Below are positions 19,161 through 26,786 of a stretch of DNA of 64,000 bases, one piece after another. The first letter of the stretch is position 1. Each line of letters opens with the position of its first letter. Origin of the DNA: Clostridium tetanomorphum. GTDB lineage: Bacteria > Bacillota > Clostridia > Clostridiales > Clostridiaceae. A program made the translations under genes and the position numbers. The stretch is from assembly GCF_017873215.1 (NCBI RefSeq), contig NZ_JAGGKA010000001.1:363615-427614 (forward strand). The letters run 5' to 3'. The notes under the pieces were generated by a model. That model searched no databases and had not been told where the DNA came from. It saw nothing but the letters and a program-made list of their open reading frames with translations.

Positions 19161-19577
19161 ATGGCGACTGTAAATATAACACAGGAAATGAGAAATAGAG
19201 CATATGAATTTTCAACTGATATAATTATGCAGAATAACCAATTTGATAGGATGCATCCCGAAAATGTTAGAGATATAAATGAAAGAAATACTATTCGGAT
19301 TAATCGAACTTATGTGGGAAAGCTTGCTGAATTATGTTTTAATGAATATTTAAATGCTAATAACATATTTGTAGATATTGATGATATGTTTATGATATTT
19401 GAGGGACAAGAAAATGTAGATGATTTTGACTTTTGCCTGCCAAATGGTGGAACTATAGATGTAAAAGCTGCAGTATTTAATAATCATCGTAATTTGGTGG
19501 TGCCTATAGAGGAAGAAATGCAAAGAAGATTTCAAAATACTATTTGCAAGGCAAAAAAGGGTTCAGGAGGCCAATGA
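19161..19577 (+). pseudogene. Truncated PD-(D/E)XK-like nuclease, fused to a foreign tail
   Basis: The 138 residues start well (ATG behind AGAGGGGG) and contain GKLAELCFNEYLNANNI and DFDFCLPNGGTIDVKAAVF, which together read as the helix and the D...(D)xK core of a PD-(D/E)XK nuclease fold. The frame then changes character after NLVVPIEEE: the last ~20 residues are highly polar and end GSGGQ. Full family members are longer. I read this as an N-terminal nuclease fragment joined by deletion to the tail of another gene. It may still be expressed. Confidence 0.55.
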
Positions 19578-19642
19578 TTATGAAGATACGTTATTTCCAA
19601 AGATACCATGAGAAAGAGAATGTTGTAACAGCAAATGATTAG
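19574..19642 (+). pseudogene. Start of a deleted downstream gene (22 codons)
   Basis: ATG at 19574 (or 19580) overlaps the preceding stop and has its own CAGGAGG site. It encodes MIMKIRYFQRYHEKENVVTA and stops at TAG 19640. The peptide looks like the N-terminus of a larger conserved protein, and its end at a terminator suggests that the body of the gene was lost. Confidence 0.45.
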
Positions 19643-19688
19643 ACCGTCAATTGAGGGGCACGCCCTTGGTTTGGCGGTTATCTTTTTT
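19643..19688 (+). terminator. Terminator after the nuclease remnant
   Basis: ACCGTCAATTGAGGGGC and GCCCTTGGTTTGGCGGT form an imperfect stem around a small loop, followed by TATCTTTTTT. Confidence 0.65.
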
Positions 19689-19697
19689 AGTTATATA

Positions 19698-19749
19698 TTG
19701 ACTGTTTCGAGAATGTTGTATACAATGTTGTTATAAATGTTGTTATAAT
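19698..19749 (+). promoter_or_regulatory. Promoter with tandem repeat for the DUF1413 gene
   Basis: TTGACT at 19698-19703 and TACAAT at 19721-19726 are 17 bp apart. The -10 region and the next 25 bp consist of three near-copies of ATGTTGTTATAA, a possible operator. Confidence 0.55.
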
Positions 19750-19771
19750 GTTTTATGAGAGGGTGATTATT

Positions 19772-20011
19772 ATGGATGTAAATGAGTTGCTGGAAATTGC
19801 AATAAAAGAAACGAATAATTTATTGGATGGAGAGGTTTTTCTTGTAAAAGAGTTGTTTAAAGGTTATGAATGGAATCGGATTGCTGTTAAGGATAGACTT
19901 TTACTAGGAACACTATTTTTGAATCATGTTCACAAAAAAGAATCTGGTCTGATGGCGATTGAAAAAACTTCTTCTCATCAGCAAAAGTATAAAAAGACTA
20001 CCAAACAATAA
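19772..20011 (+). CDS. DUF1413 family protein
   Basis: ATG at 19772 is preferred because GAGAGGGTG precedes it; an upstream ATG at 19748 lies in the promoter repeat. The 79 residues contain EVFLVKELFKGYEWNRI and DRLLLGTLFLNHV, the pattern of DUF1413. The family is small, unannotated and common on clostridial accessory DNA. It has its own promoter. Function unknown. Confidence 0.7.
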   Translation: MDVNELLEIAIKETNNLLDGEVFLVKELFKGYEWNRIAVKDRLLLGTLFLNHVHKKESGLMAIEKTSSHQQKYKKTTKQ

Positions 20012-20096
20012 TCAAGGAATAGAAACTGAGAAAACTTATGAGTGAGGTGTTGCTTACATCATAGAAAGTATAATTAAATGAGAAAGGATGACTGCT

Positions 20097-21587
20097 TTGA
20101 ATGTAATTGTTTCAAAATTTAAAGAAGTACTGTTCTCGGTCCTCCCGATTACAGTGATGGTATTAATACTTAATTTTACTATATCACCAATGGAAACCCC
20201 TTTAATTATTAGATTTTTAATTGGTTCTTTGTTTGTGGTATTGGGTTTGACTATTTTTTTACTTGGAATTGATATTGGGATCACTCCACTTGGAGATCTG
20301 ACAGGATCATCACTTGCGAAATCAAATAAGTTGTGGATAGTGCTGATAGGCGGACTAATACTTGGTTTCTTTATATCAATTGCAGAGCCAGGGCTAATGG
20401 TTCTTGCGAATCAAGTTGATTTAGTTACTTCAGGACAAATACCAGGCATAAGCATACTTGTTATTGTGTCTATTGGTTTAGCGATTTTACTGGCATTAGG
20501 TTTTTTAAGAGTTTTCTACAATGTTCCCCTATATAAAATACTAATCATTTTATACCTAATTATATTCGGGTTATCAATATTCACTTCCAGAGAATTTTTA
20601 GCAATTTCCTTTGATGCTTCAGGCTCAACAACAGGGATACTAGCAGTGCCATTTATTTTATCCCTTTCTGTTGGTATTTCAAAGCTGAAAAAAAATAGTA
20701 AAGCATCTGAAAAGGATAGCTTTGGATTGGTTGCTATTGCATCAACGGGTGCTATTATATCAGTTATGATTTTAGATATATTTACGAAAACGGATAAGTT
20801 TTCTGCTGCACTTGATTCGAGTATTTCTGGCTCGGATTCTATAATCAGCCCATTTATTAGAATGATTCCAGATAATTTGAAAGATAGTTTTATGGCTATC
20901 CTACCTTTGTTAGTAATACTGTTGGTTCTGCAAAAAGTTACTTTTAAATTATCGAAAAGAGACTTGCGTAAACTACTAACAGGTTTTGGGTTTTCGTTTG
21001 TAGGACTGTTCATATTTTTCTTAGGAGTCAATGCTGGTTTTATGGATGTAGGAACGAGTATAGGTAATAATTTAGTTTTATTAGATAATAAGGCGTACAT
21101 TATTATTATTGGTTTTATATTGGGAGTGGTAACTATTCTAGCAGAACCAGCTGTTTACGTTTTGACACATCAGATTGAAGATATAACGAGTGGCTATGTA
21201 AAGAGAAAAGTAGTACTGGTTCCATTGGCAATTGGAGTTGGTTTAGCAGTAGCACTATCGGTTATTCGAGTTTTGGTGGTAGATATACAGTTATGGCATT
21301 ACTTATTGCCCGGATATATTGTCTGTATATTGCTGATGTTTTTTACACCTAAACTTTTTGTAGGGATAGCTTTTGATGCGGGTGGTGTAGCAACAGGGCC
21401 TATGACAGCAACTTTTATTTTAGCCTTTATTCAAGGGGCTGCACATGCTTTTGAAGGGGCAGATTTGATGGTTGATGGTTTTGGTATGATAGCGATGGTT
21501 GCCATGACACCAATTATAACCTTAGAAGCTTTAGGTTTGGTATTTGCTTTAAAGTCAAAAACTAAAGGAGTTGAAAAAAAAGGATGA
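20097..21587 (+). CDS. DUF1538 family integral membrane protein
   Basis: TTG at 20097 fits the GAAAGG site at 20082 better than ATG at 20088, which touches it; both are possible. The ~496-residue protein has about 12-14 membrane helices in two homologous halves. Each half has a GIDIGITPLGD or GVNAGFMDVGTSIG motif, an SIAEPGLMVLANQVD or LAEPAVYVLTHQIED motif, and a SFDASGSTTGI or AFDAGGVATGP motif. The internal duplication suggests a transporter. The transported substrate is unknown. It overlaps the P-II gene by 4 bp. Confidence 0.88.
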   Translation: MNVIVSKFKEVLFSVLPITVMVLILNFTISPMETPLIIRFLIGSLFVVLGLTIFLLGIDIGITPLGDLTGSSLAKSNKLWIVLIGGLILGFFISIAEPGLMVLANQVDLVTSGQIPGISILVIVSIGLAILLALGFLRVFYNVPLYKILIILYLIIFGLSIFTSREFLAISFDASGSTTGILAVPFILSLSVGISKLKKNSKASEKDSFGLVAIASTGAIISVMILDIFTKTDKFSAALDSSISGSDSIISPFIRMIPDNLKDSFMAILPLLVILLVLQKVTFKLSKRDLRKLLTGFGFSFVGLFIFFLGVNAGFMDVGTSIGNNLVLLDNKAYIIIIGFILGVVTILAEPAVYVLTHQIEDITSGYVKRKVVLVPLAIGVGLAVALSVIRVLVVDIQLWHYLLPGYIVCILLMFFTPKLFVGIAFDAGGVATGPMTATFILAFIQGAAHAFEGADLMVDGFGMIAMVAMTPIITLEALGLVFALKSKTKGVEKKG

Positions 21588-22252
21588 TTAATTATGATAG
21601 TATACCTATTTTTGAATTGATTTATGTAATTGTAAACTATGGAGCGGGTAGCAGGGTTTTGCATAAGGCTAAAGAATATGGAATTTCTGGGGGAACAGTT
21701 TTCCTGGGAAGAGGAACTGTTAATAATTCATTATTAAAGTTCTTTTCCTTATATGATGAAAAGAAGGAAATAGTTTTAATGGGAACAGACAAACATACTG
21801 CAGATCATGCTTTAGTTGAACTAAACAAAGATTTTCAGTTTGAAAAACCAAATCATGGAATTGTATTTACTACCAGTATGTGTGAAATAATTGGATCAAG
21901 GTGTTGTATATGCGAAGAAAATGAAGAAGAAAGAGGTGTAAATGAACCTATGTATCAGATTATTATAACTATTGTGAATAGAGGAAAGGCTGAGGACGTA
22001 ATTGAAGCAGCAAAAGCTGCTGGATCAAAGGGTGGAACAATAATCAATGCAAGAGGATCAGGGGTAAATGAAACGAGCAAATTATTCAACATGGACATAG
22101 AACCTGAAAAAGAAATGGTTATGATTCTTTCTAAGGAAGATATAACAGAAAACATTGTATCCTCAATACGTGAAAGGTTGGAAATTGATAAGCCAGGTAA
22201 CGGCATAATTTTTATTCAAAATGTTAATAAGACATATGGGATTTACGAATAA
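21584..22252 (+). CDS. Tandem P-II-like signalling protein, partner of DUF1538
   Basis: The 222 residues contain two P-II-like domains: residues ~8-105 (YVIVNYGAGSRVLHKAKEYG, GGTVFLGRGT) and ~125-220 (IITIVNRGKAEDVIEAAKAAG, GGTIINARGSG). P-II proteins are normally ~112-residue trimers that regulate transporters and enzymes by binding nucleotides. The gene starts inside the end of the DUF1538 gene (ATGATTA), so the two are translated together. A likely role is gating of the DUF1538 protein, as GlnK does for AmtB. This is inference. Confidence 0.85.
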   Translation: MINYDSIPIFELIYVIVNYGAGSRVLHKAKEYGISGGTVFLGRGTVNNSLLKFFSLYDEKKEIVLMGTDKHTADHALVELNKDFQFEKPNHGIVFTTSMCEIIGSRCCICEENEEERGVNEPMYQIIITIVNRGKAEDVIEAAKAAGSKGGTIINARGSGVNETSKLFNMDIEPEKEMVMILSKEDITENIVSSIRERLEIDKPGNGIIFIQNVNKTYGIYE

Positions 22253-22323
22253 AACTTATTTGTTACTGATAAGTTTGATGGTATAGATACTATATGGGGG
22301 TAGGGAACTAAGTTATAGTCATT

Positions 22324-22425
22324 GATATGTTCCCTCCTACCGATAGTGCCAAAAATGCAGTGGATATGTTTCCGACAACCGACAAATCGAAAGACATTCA
22401 TTCTATCCTCTCAAGCCATGTTGAG
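22324..22425. repeat. Dispersed ~105-bp repeat, copy B
   Basis: This matches 18691-18795 at about 80%. The two copies bracket the 3.5-kb segment with the nuclease scar, DUF1413, DUF1538 and P-II genes. No open frame of note covers it. Confidence 0.75.
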
Positions 22426-22508
22426 ACGGTAGTTAAGATAGTACGCAAATAGGCTGATATCAAAGGCTTTGGAGGATTTTAACTAAATATTGATGTGTGT
22501 TTTATGTT

Positions 22509-22536
22509 CCCCAAGACTTCGGTTTTGGGGATTTTT
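22509..22536 (+). terminator. Short hairpin with T-run
   Basis: CCCCAAGAC/TTTTGGGG with a CTTCGG-type tip, followed by ATTTTT. It would end any transcript from the repeat region before the nuclease gene. Confidence 0.55.
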
Positions 22537-22553
22537 CGAGTTAGGGGGTTGTA

Positions 22554-22605
22554 CAAATACGCAGAATAGAGGGTTTTGCGTTAAGATATTTAATTTGCGT
22601 ATTTG
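22554..22605. repeat. 10-bp inverted repeat
   Basis: CAAATACGCA at 22554 and TGCGTATTTG at 22596 are perfect inverted copies 32 bp apart. They lie ~30-80 bp upstream of the promoter candidate for the gene at 22702 and could bind a regulator. Confidence 0.45.
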
Positions 22606-22634
22606 TTTGGCTACAGCAAAATGGATTATGCTTC

Positions 22635-22662
22635 TTGTGGTAGTAGATGGTTATGATATAAT
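22635..22662 (+). promoter_or_regulatory. Promoter candidate for the DUF5655-like nuclease gene
   Basis: TTGTGG at 22635 and TATAAT at 22657 are separated by 16 bp. The start codon is 40 bp downstream. Confidence 0.45.
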
Positions 22663-22701
22663 TAAGGAGATTAAAAAAGTTTTATAGATGGAAGGGATAA
22701 T

Positions 22702-23598
22702 ATGTCAGATATTAAGCTGTTTAAAATACATAATGGAGTAGAAGAACTACCAGCTACATGGGCATCGCTAGAACGAGAATTACAGACATTGATTGAAAAA
22801 AATATGCCTATACTTTTTGGAGTTACTTTTCTTAAAAGTGAATATGTAACATCTAATGGTGGTCGTATGGATAGTTTAGGCATTGATGAAAATAATTGTC
22901 CTGTAATTTTTGAATATAAAAGAGCTAGCAATGAAAATGTAATAAATCAGGGATTATTTTATTTAGATTGGCTGTTAGACCATAAAGCAGATTTTGAACT
23001 TCTAGTTATGAAAACATTAGGAAAAGAATACTCTGATAAATTAGATTGGAGCATGCCACGTCTTATTTGCATAGCAGGAGATTTTACGAAATATGATGAA
23101 TATGCTGTAAAGCAAATTAATAGAAATATAGATCTTATCAGATATAAAAAATTTGGAGAAGAATTGTTGATGTTTGATTTAATTAACTCAAATGTAGCCA
23201 CACCAATTAATAATGTAGATGAAGAAAAAGTATCAAAACAAAGTACGGATAAGACATTTGATGATCAACTAGAAACTACAAGTGAAAAACTAAGAGAATT
23301 GTATGATTCCATTAGGAATTATATTTTAGCACTTGGTGATGATGTAACGGAGAATAAGCTTAAATTGTATAGTGCATTTAAAAAGATAAAGAATATTGTA
23401 TGTGTAGAAGTTAGGATGAAAAGCATAATGCTATATTTAAGATTGAATCCCGAAGAGATTACTCTTGAAAATGGTTTCACAAGGGATGTAAGTGAAATTG
23501 GTCATTGGGGAACTGGTGATTTAGAAGTTACAATAAAGGATACTCAGGATTTTGAAAAAGCTAAGGAATACATTGATAGGGCTTATGAGATGAATTGA
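22702..23598 (+). CDS. Endonuclease-like protein with C-terminal DUF5655
   Basis: A 298-residue protein with ATG start after GGAAGGGATA. Residues ~20-75 (TLIEKNMPILFGVTFLKSEY, GGRMDSLGIDENNCPVIFEYKR) show the D...(E)xK core of a NucS/DUF91-type PD-(D/E)XK nuclease. Residues ~195-298 (KLRELYDSIRNYILALGDD ... YLRLNPEEITLE ... DFEKAKEYIDRAYE) match DUF5655, often called a putative transport protein. Genes of this type occur in defence islands; the restriction genes start 1.8 kb downstream. Confidence 0.72.
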   Translation: MSDIKLFKIHNGVEELPATWASLERELQTLIEKNMPILFGVTFLKSEYVTSNGGRMDSLGIDENNCPVIFEYKRASNENVINQGLFYLDWLLDHKADFELLVMKTLGKEYSDKLDWSMPRLICIAGDFTKYDEYAVKQINRNIDLIRYKKFGEELLMFDLINSNVATPINNVDEEKVSKQSTDKTFDDQLETTSEKLRELYDSIRNYILALGDDVTENKLKLYSAFKKIKNIVCVEVRMKSIMLYLRLNPEEITLENGFTRDVSEIGHWGTGDLEVTIKDTQDFEKAKEYIDRAYEMN

Positions 23599-23634
23599 GT
23601 TTTAACTTTTATAAGGGAAGCGGGAGGTATTATA

Positions 23635-24159
23635 TTGATTAAAACGGAAAAACTAAATGTTAATGGAAATAGAAAACAGATAAGAGAAGAAGTTATAAAA
23701 AAATTTTTAAATGAAGATCCAGGCACTGGAACTGGAGAAAAGTGTTCCAAATATAGATATGATGTTGAAGAAATAAGTGATGGCTCTAAGGTATATTTAA
23801 GAAGACCTGCGCCATTAAATAAAGGCGTAGACTTTGAGGTACATGTTGAAAATGTGCGATTTAAAGAAAGAGGAAGGGTTCATATGCCTAGCCATTCGGA
23901 TATTATACAGGATTTAATAGACAAGAAAAATTATAATCCTGCTGAATACCAAAAAGTAATAATTATTATTAATAAATTGTATAATTGTGAGTTAGTTAAA
24001 GAAGAAGAATATAGAAATATTAACTTTGATATAGGCCATTCAATAGAAGCAATATTAAAATCAATAAAGTGGCTATTTATAGAACAAGATGTTACTTATT
24101 GGAATTGGAGTGGACGAGCTATGCTATATTTAAAGTTAAGAGAAGAGAACTTATGTTAA
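23635..24159 (+). CDS. Hypothetical protein in the restriction island
   Basis: I do not recognise this 174-residue protein. TTG start behind GGGAGGT. It is basic, has an N-terminal segment KLNVNGNRKQIREEVIKKFL and a middle segment GVDFEVHVENVRFKERGR, and no membrane segment. It follows the nuclease gene by 36 bp in the same direction and runs convergent to the endonuclease gene at 24434. Function unknown; defence-related by position only. Confidence 0.6.
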   Translation: MIKTEKLNVNGNRKQIREEVIKKFLNEDPGTGTGEKCSKYRYDVEEISDGSKVYLRRPAPLNKGVDFEVHVENVRFKERGRVHMPSHSDIIQDLIDKKNYNPAEYQKVIIIINKLYNCELVKEEEYRNINFDIGHSIEAILKSIKWLFIEQDVTYWNWSGRAMLYLKLREENLC

Positions 24160-24383
24160 GTTAAGTAGAGTCAATAGGTGCAGTATAAGTATAGTTACTA
24201 TGCCATAGTTATTTTAATGGTGTAATTATGGCTTAATAAATTTAAAAATAGCAATTATTAGGATGAAAAATGTAAAAAAATAATTTATTGTATAATATCA
24301 CATATAATCAATAATTAATATAAATGGGTAGTAATATGTAAAATTATAAAATATGTGGGGGACCGTTAAATGATAAAAATTAA

Positions 24384-24433
24384 CAAATAAACTATCTATG
24401 CTTAATAAAGTTTAGATAGTTTATTTGTTTTTT
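24384..24433. terminator. Bidirectional terminator
   Basis: CAAATAAACTATCTA and TAGATAGTTTATTTG form a perfect 15-bp stem, with T-rich tails on both strands. It lies exactly between two convergent genes (23635 + and 24434 -). Confidence 0.85.
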
Positions 24434-25084
24434 CTATTTTATATTTACAATATATTTCATAAATTCCTTTTTAAAATAGAAGGCGTGATTTTTATTTGAA
24501 ATTTCTTTATTATATATATCAGAATGAATAGGATGATAAGGTTTTGAATCTTTACTACGAATTTGAATATATTTGCCATTTGAAGTATGAATAAAGCCAT
24601 CGCTACTAGTTTCAATATGTTCATTAAGTTGAGTACAAATAGAATAGTAATCTTTTTCTAATTGTAATTTTAAATCATGGAATTTAGGCTCATCTAAATT
24701 TACGTGAACACAAGGTAAGAACATCCAATCACATGGGTCACCAACTTTACTTATTGGCACATAAAGTAGATTATTCATTTTTTTATAAAGTTTACTTTGA
24801 TAAAAATCATTGCTATTTAACAGTTCATCTATCATTGTTGAAATTTGAGTTATAAACATTGTTTCTAATGGCTTTCCTGTAGTGTCACATTTATTTGTTT
24901 TAAGTTCACCATCTTCAAAATCTAAATTGGTGTTAGACAAATTAAGACCTATTGTTATTTCCAAAAGTTGTCCACTTTTTCCTTTATTTTTTATAATATC
25001 CCTCATTTGCTCTTCTTTTAAGATATGTCCAAACTTTTTACCTGCTAAATCATCTATTAGCTTTTTAGCTTCATCTAATTTCAT
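24434..25084 (-). CDS. Sau3AI/MutH-family restriction endonuclease
   Basis: The 216-residue protein starts with ATG (behind AGGAGCG on the minus strand). GKSGQLLEITIGLNLSNTNL followed by DFEDGELKTNK matches the catalytic region of MutH and Sau3AI: candidate residues Glu42, Asp55, Glu60 and Lys62, with the D-x4-E-x-K spacing reported for Sau3AI. It is half the length of Sau3AI, so it resembles a single catalytic domain. It is divergent from a DNA methyltransferase gene 121 bp away, an arrangement typical of a type II system. If the family specificity holds, the target would be GATC; this is not certain. Confidence 0.75.
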   Translation of the reverse strand: MKLDEAKKLIDDLAGKKFGHILKEEQMRDIIKNKGKSGQLLEITIGLNLSNTNLDFEDGELKTNKCDTTGKPLETMFITQISTMIDELLNSNDFYQSKLYKKMNNLLYVPISKVGDPCDWMFLPCVHVNLDEPKFHDLKLQLEKDYYSICTQLNEHIETSSDGFIHTSNGKYIQIRSKDSKPYHPIHSDIYNKEISNKNHAFYFKKEFMKYIVNIK

Positions 25085-25205
25085 AATATCGCTCCTTTTA
25101 GTAATGTATTTTTATATAAGTACAACATTAATTATATAATTAATAGCATAATTTGTATATAAAGGATATATATTGCCTAAGATTATATGTATAGAGGTGA
25201 ATAAA

Positions 25206-25922
25206 ATGGATGAAGCTTTTAAATTAGAAACAAAATCATTATGGAGTTTTAAAGAAAGAGGAGAATGGGCTACTCATAAAGGAGATTATCCAGGTAATTG
25301 GAGTCCATTTGTTCCTAAAAATATTATTCTAAGATATTCAAAGCAAAATGATGTAGTGTTAGATCAATTTTTAGGAAGTGGAACTACGCTTATAGAAGCA
25401 AAATTGTTAAATAGAAGAGCAATTGGGTGTGATATTAATCCTAAGGCATTAGAGATAGCTAAAGATAGAATTTCAAGAGTTAAAGCAAATACTGCTATAC
25501 AATTAATGGAATGTAATGCTAGAAATTTGGATTGTATTAAAGATAATTCGATAGATTTGATATGTACTCATCCGCCATATTCAAATATCATAAAATATAG
25601 TAAAAATATTCAAGGAGATTTATCATTATTAAATCTTAATGAATTTTATGAAGCAATAAAAGAAGTATCAATAGAATGTTTTAGGGTATTAAAAAAAACA
25701 AAATACTGTACAATTATGATGGGCGATATAAGAAAAAATGGTTGTGTAATTCCATTAGGATTTAATGTTATGAATTTATTTTTAAATCAAGGATTTAAAT
25801 TAAAAGAAATAATTATAAAAGAACAGCATAATTGCAATTCTACAAAATTTTGGAAAGAAATAAGCTTAAAAAAGAATTTTTACCTATTAGCCCATGAATA
25901 TCTATTTGTTTTCTTCAAATAA
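25206..25922 (+). CDS. DNA methyltransferase (N4-cytosine or N6-adenine type)
   Basis: ATG at 25206 follows AGAGGTG; an upstream TTG at 25173 has no site. The 238 residues have motif I DQFLGSGTTLIEA (53-65) before motif IV THPPYSNIIKYS (121-132), in the order motif I then IV. HPPY replaces the usual DPPY/NPPY. It probably protects sites cut by the divergent endonuclease at 24434. The short size suggests no separate target recognition domain beyond the C-terminal ~90 residues. Confidence 0.82.
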   Translation: MDEAFKLETKSLWSFKERGEWATHKGDYPGNWSPFVPKNIILRYSKQNDVVLDQFLGSGTTLIEAKLLNRRAIGCDINPKALEIAKDRISRVKANTAIQLMECNARNLDCIKDNSIDLICTHPPYSNIIKYSKNIQGDLSLLNLNEFYEAIKEVSIECFRVLKKTKYCTIMMGDIRKNGCVIPLGFNVMNLFLNQGFKLKEIIIKEQHNCNSTKFWKEISLKKNFYLLAHEYLFVFFK

Positions 25923-25992
25923 TAATTGGATTTATTTTTAAATACCTTTATAATATAGATTGGATGATGCTAGATATAAAGGTGGAGATAGT

Positions 25993-26772
25993 ATGCAGTA
26001 TGTGAAAGATAGCAATTATAAGTTGTTATTAGGAGATTGTATTAAAGAATTGAAGAAAATTGAAAGTAAATCAATAGATATGATATTTGCAGATCCACCA
26101 TATAAACTTAGTAATGATGGAATAACATGTAAGTCAGGGAAAATGGTAAGTGTAAATAAAGGAAGTTGGGATAAATCTTTAGGACTTGACCTTGATCATA
26201 AATTTAATATGAAATGGTTAAAAGCTTGTGATAGAGTTTTAAAAGATGATGGAACTATATGGATATCGGGCACATATCATATTATACATTCAATAGCTTT
26301 TGCACTTCAACAAATGGATTACTACATAATAAATGAAATTACATGGGTAAAACCTAATGCTGCACCTAATATGGGATGTAGATGTTTTACTGCAAGTCAA
26401 GAAACAATACTTTGGCTGAAGAAGACAAAAAAAGCAAAGCATACTTTTAATTATCAGCTTATGAAAGAACTGAATGGTGGTAAACAAATGAGAAGTGTAT
26501 GGGAAATACCAACAACTCCAAAACGGGAAAAAATGAATGGTTACCACCCTACTCAAAAACCTAAAAAACTATTATACAGGTGTATAATATCTAGTACTAA
26601 TGAAGATGAGTTGATATTAGATCCATTTTGCGGCTCTGGAACAACAGGAGTTGTGGCTAGAGAAAACGATAGAAAATTTATTGGAATTGATATTGATAAG
26701 GAATATTTAGAAATTACAAACAAAAGATTAAAACAAGTAACGGAACAAACTATTGAAGAAGTAAAAAGATGA
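25993..26772 (+). CDS. DpnA-like adenine DNA methyltransferase (M2.DpnII type)
   Basis: ATG at 25993 is supported by AAAGGTGGAGA; the frame is open further up. The 259-residue protein has motif IV ADPPYKLS (33-40), then a recognition segment, then motif I LDPFCGSGTTGV near 214, the beta-class order. ETITWVKPNAAP-like ITWVKPNAAPNMGCRC and HPTQKPKKLL are typical of the DpnA family, which methylates GATC also in single-stranded DNA. It overlaps the next gene's frame and precedes the fused Dam-DpnII gene, as dpnA does in the DpnII locus. Confidence 0.82.
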   Translation: MQYVKDSNYKLLLGDCIKELKKIESKSIDMIFADPPYKLSNDGITCKSGKMVSVNKGSWDKSLGLDLDHKFNMKWLKACDRVLKDDGTIWISGTYHIIHSIAFALQQMDYYIINEITWVKPNAAPNMGCRCFTASQETILWLKKTKKAKHTFNYQLMKELNGGKQMRSVWEIPTTPKREKMNGYHPTQKPKKLLYRCIISSTNEDELILDPFCGSGTTGVVARENDRKFIGIDIDKEYLEITNKRLKQVTEQTIEEVKR

Positions 26773-26786
26773 ATTTAGGAGTGATA

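Noticed and set aside
22490..22687. A 65-codon open frame between the repeat copy B and the nuclease gene
   Set aside because: It contains a terminator-like hairpin, an inverted repeat and a promoter, has no ribosome site and no protein-like composition.
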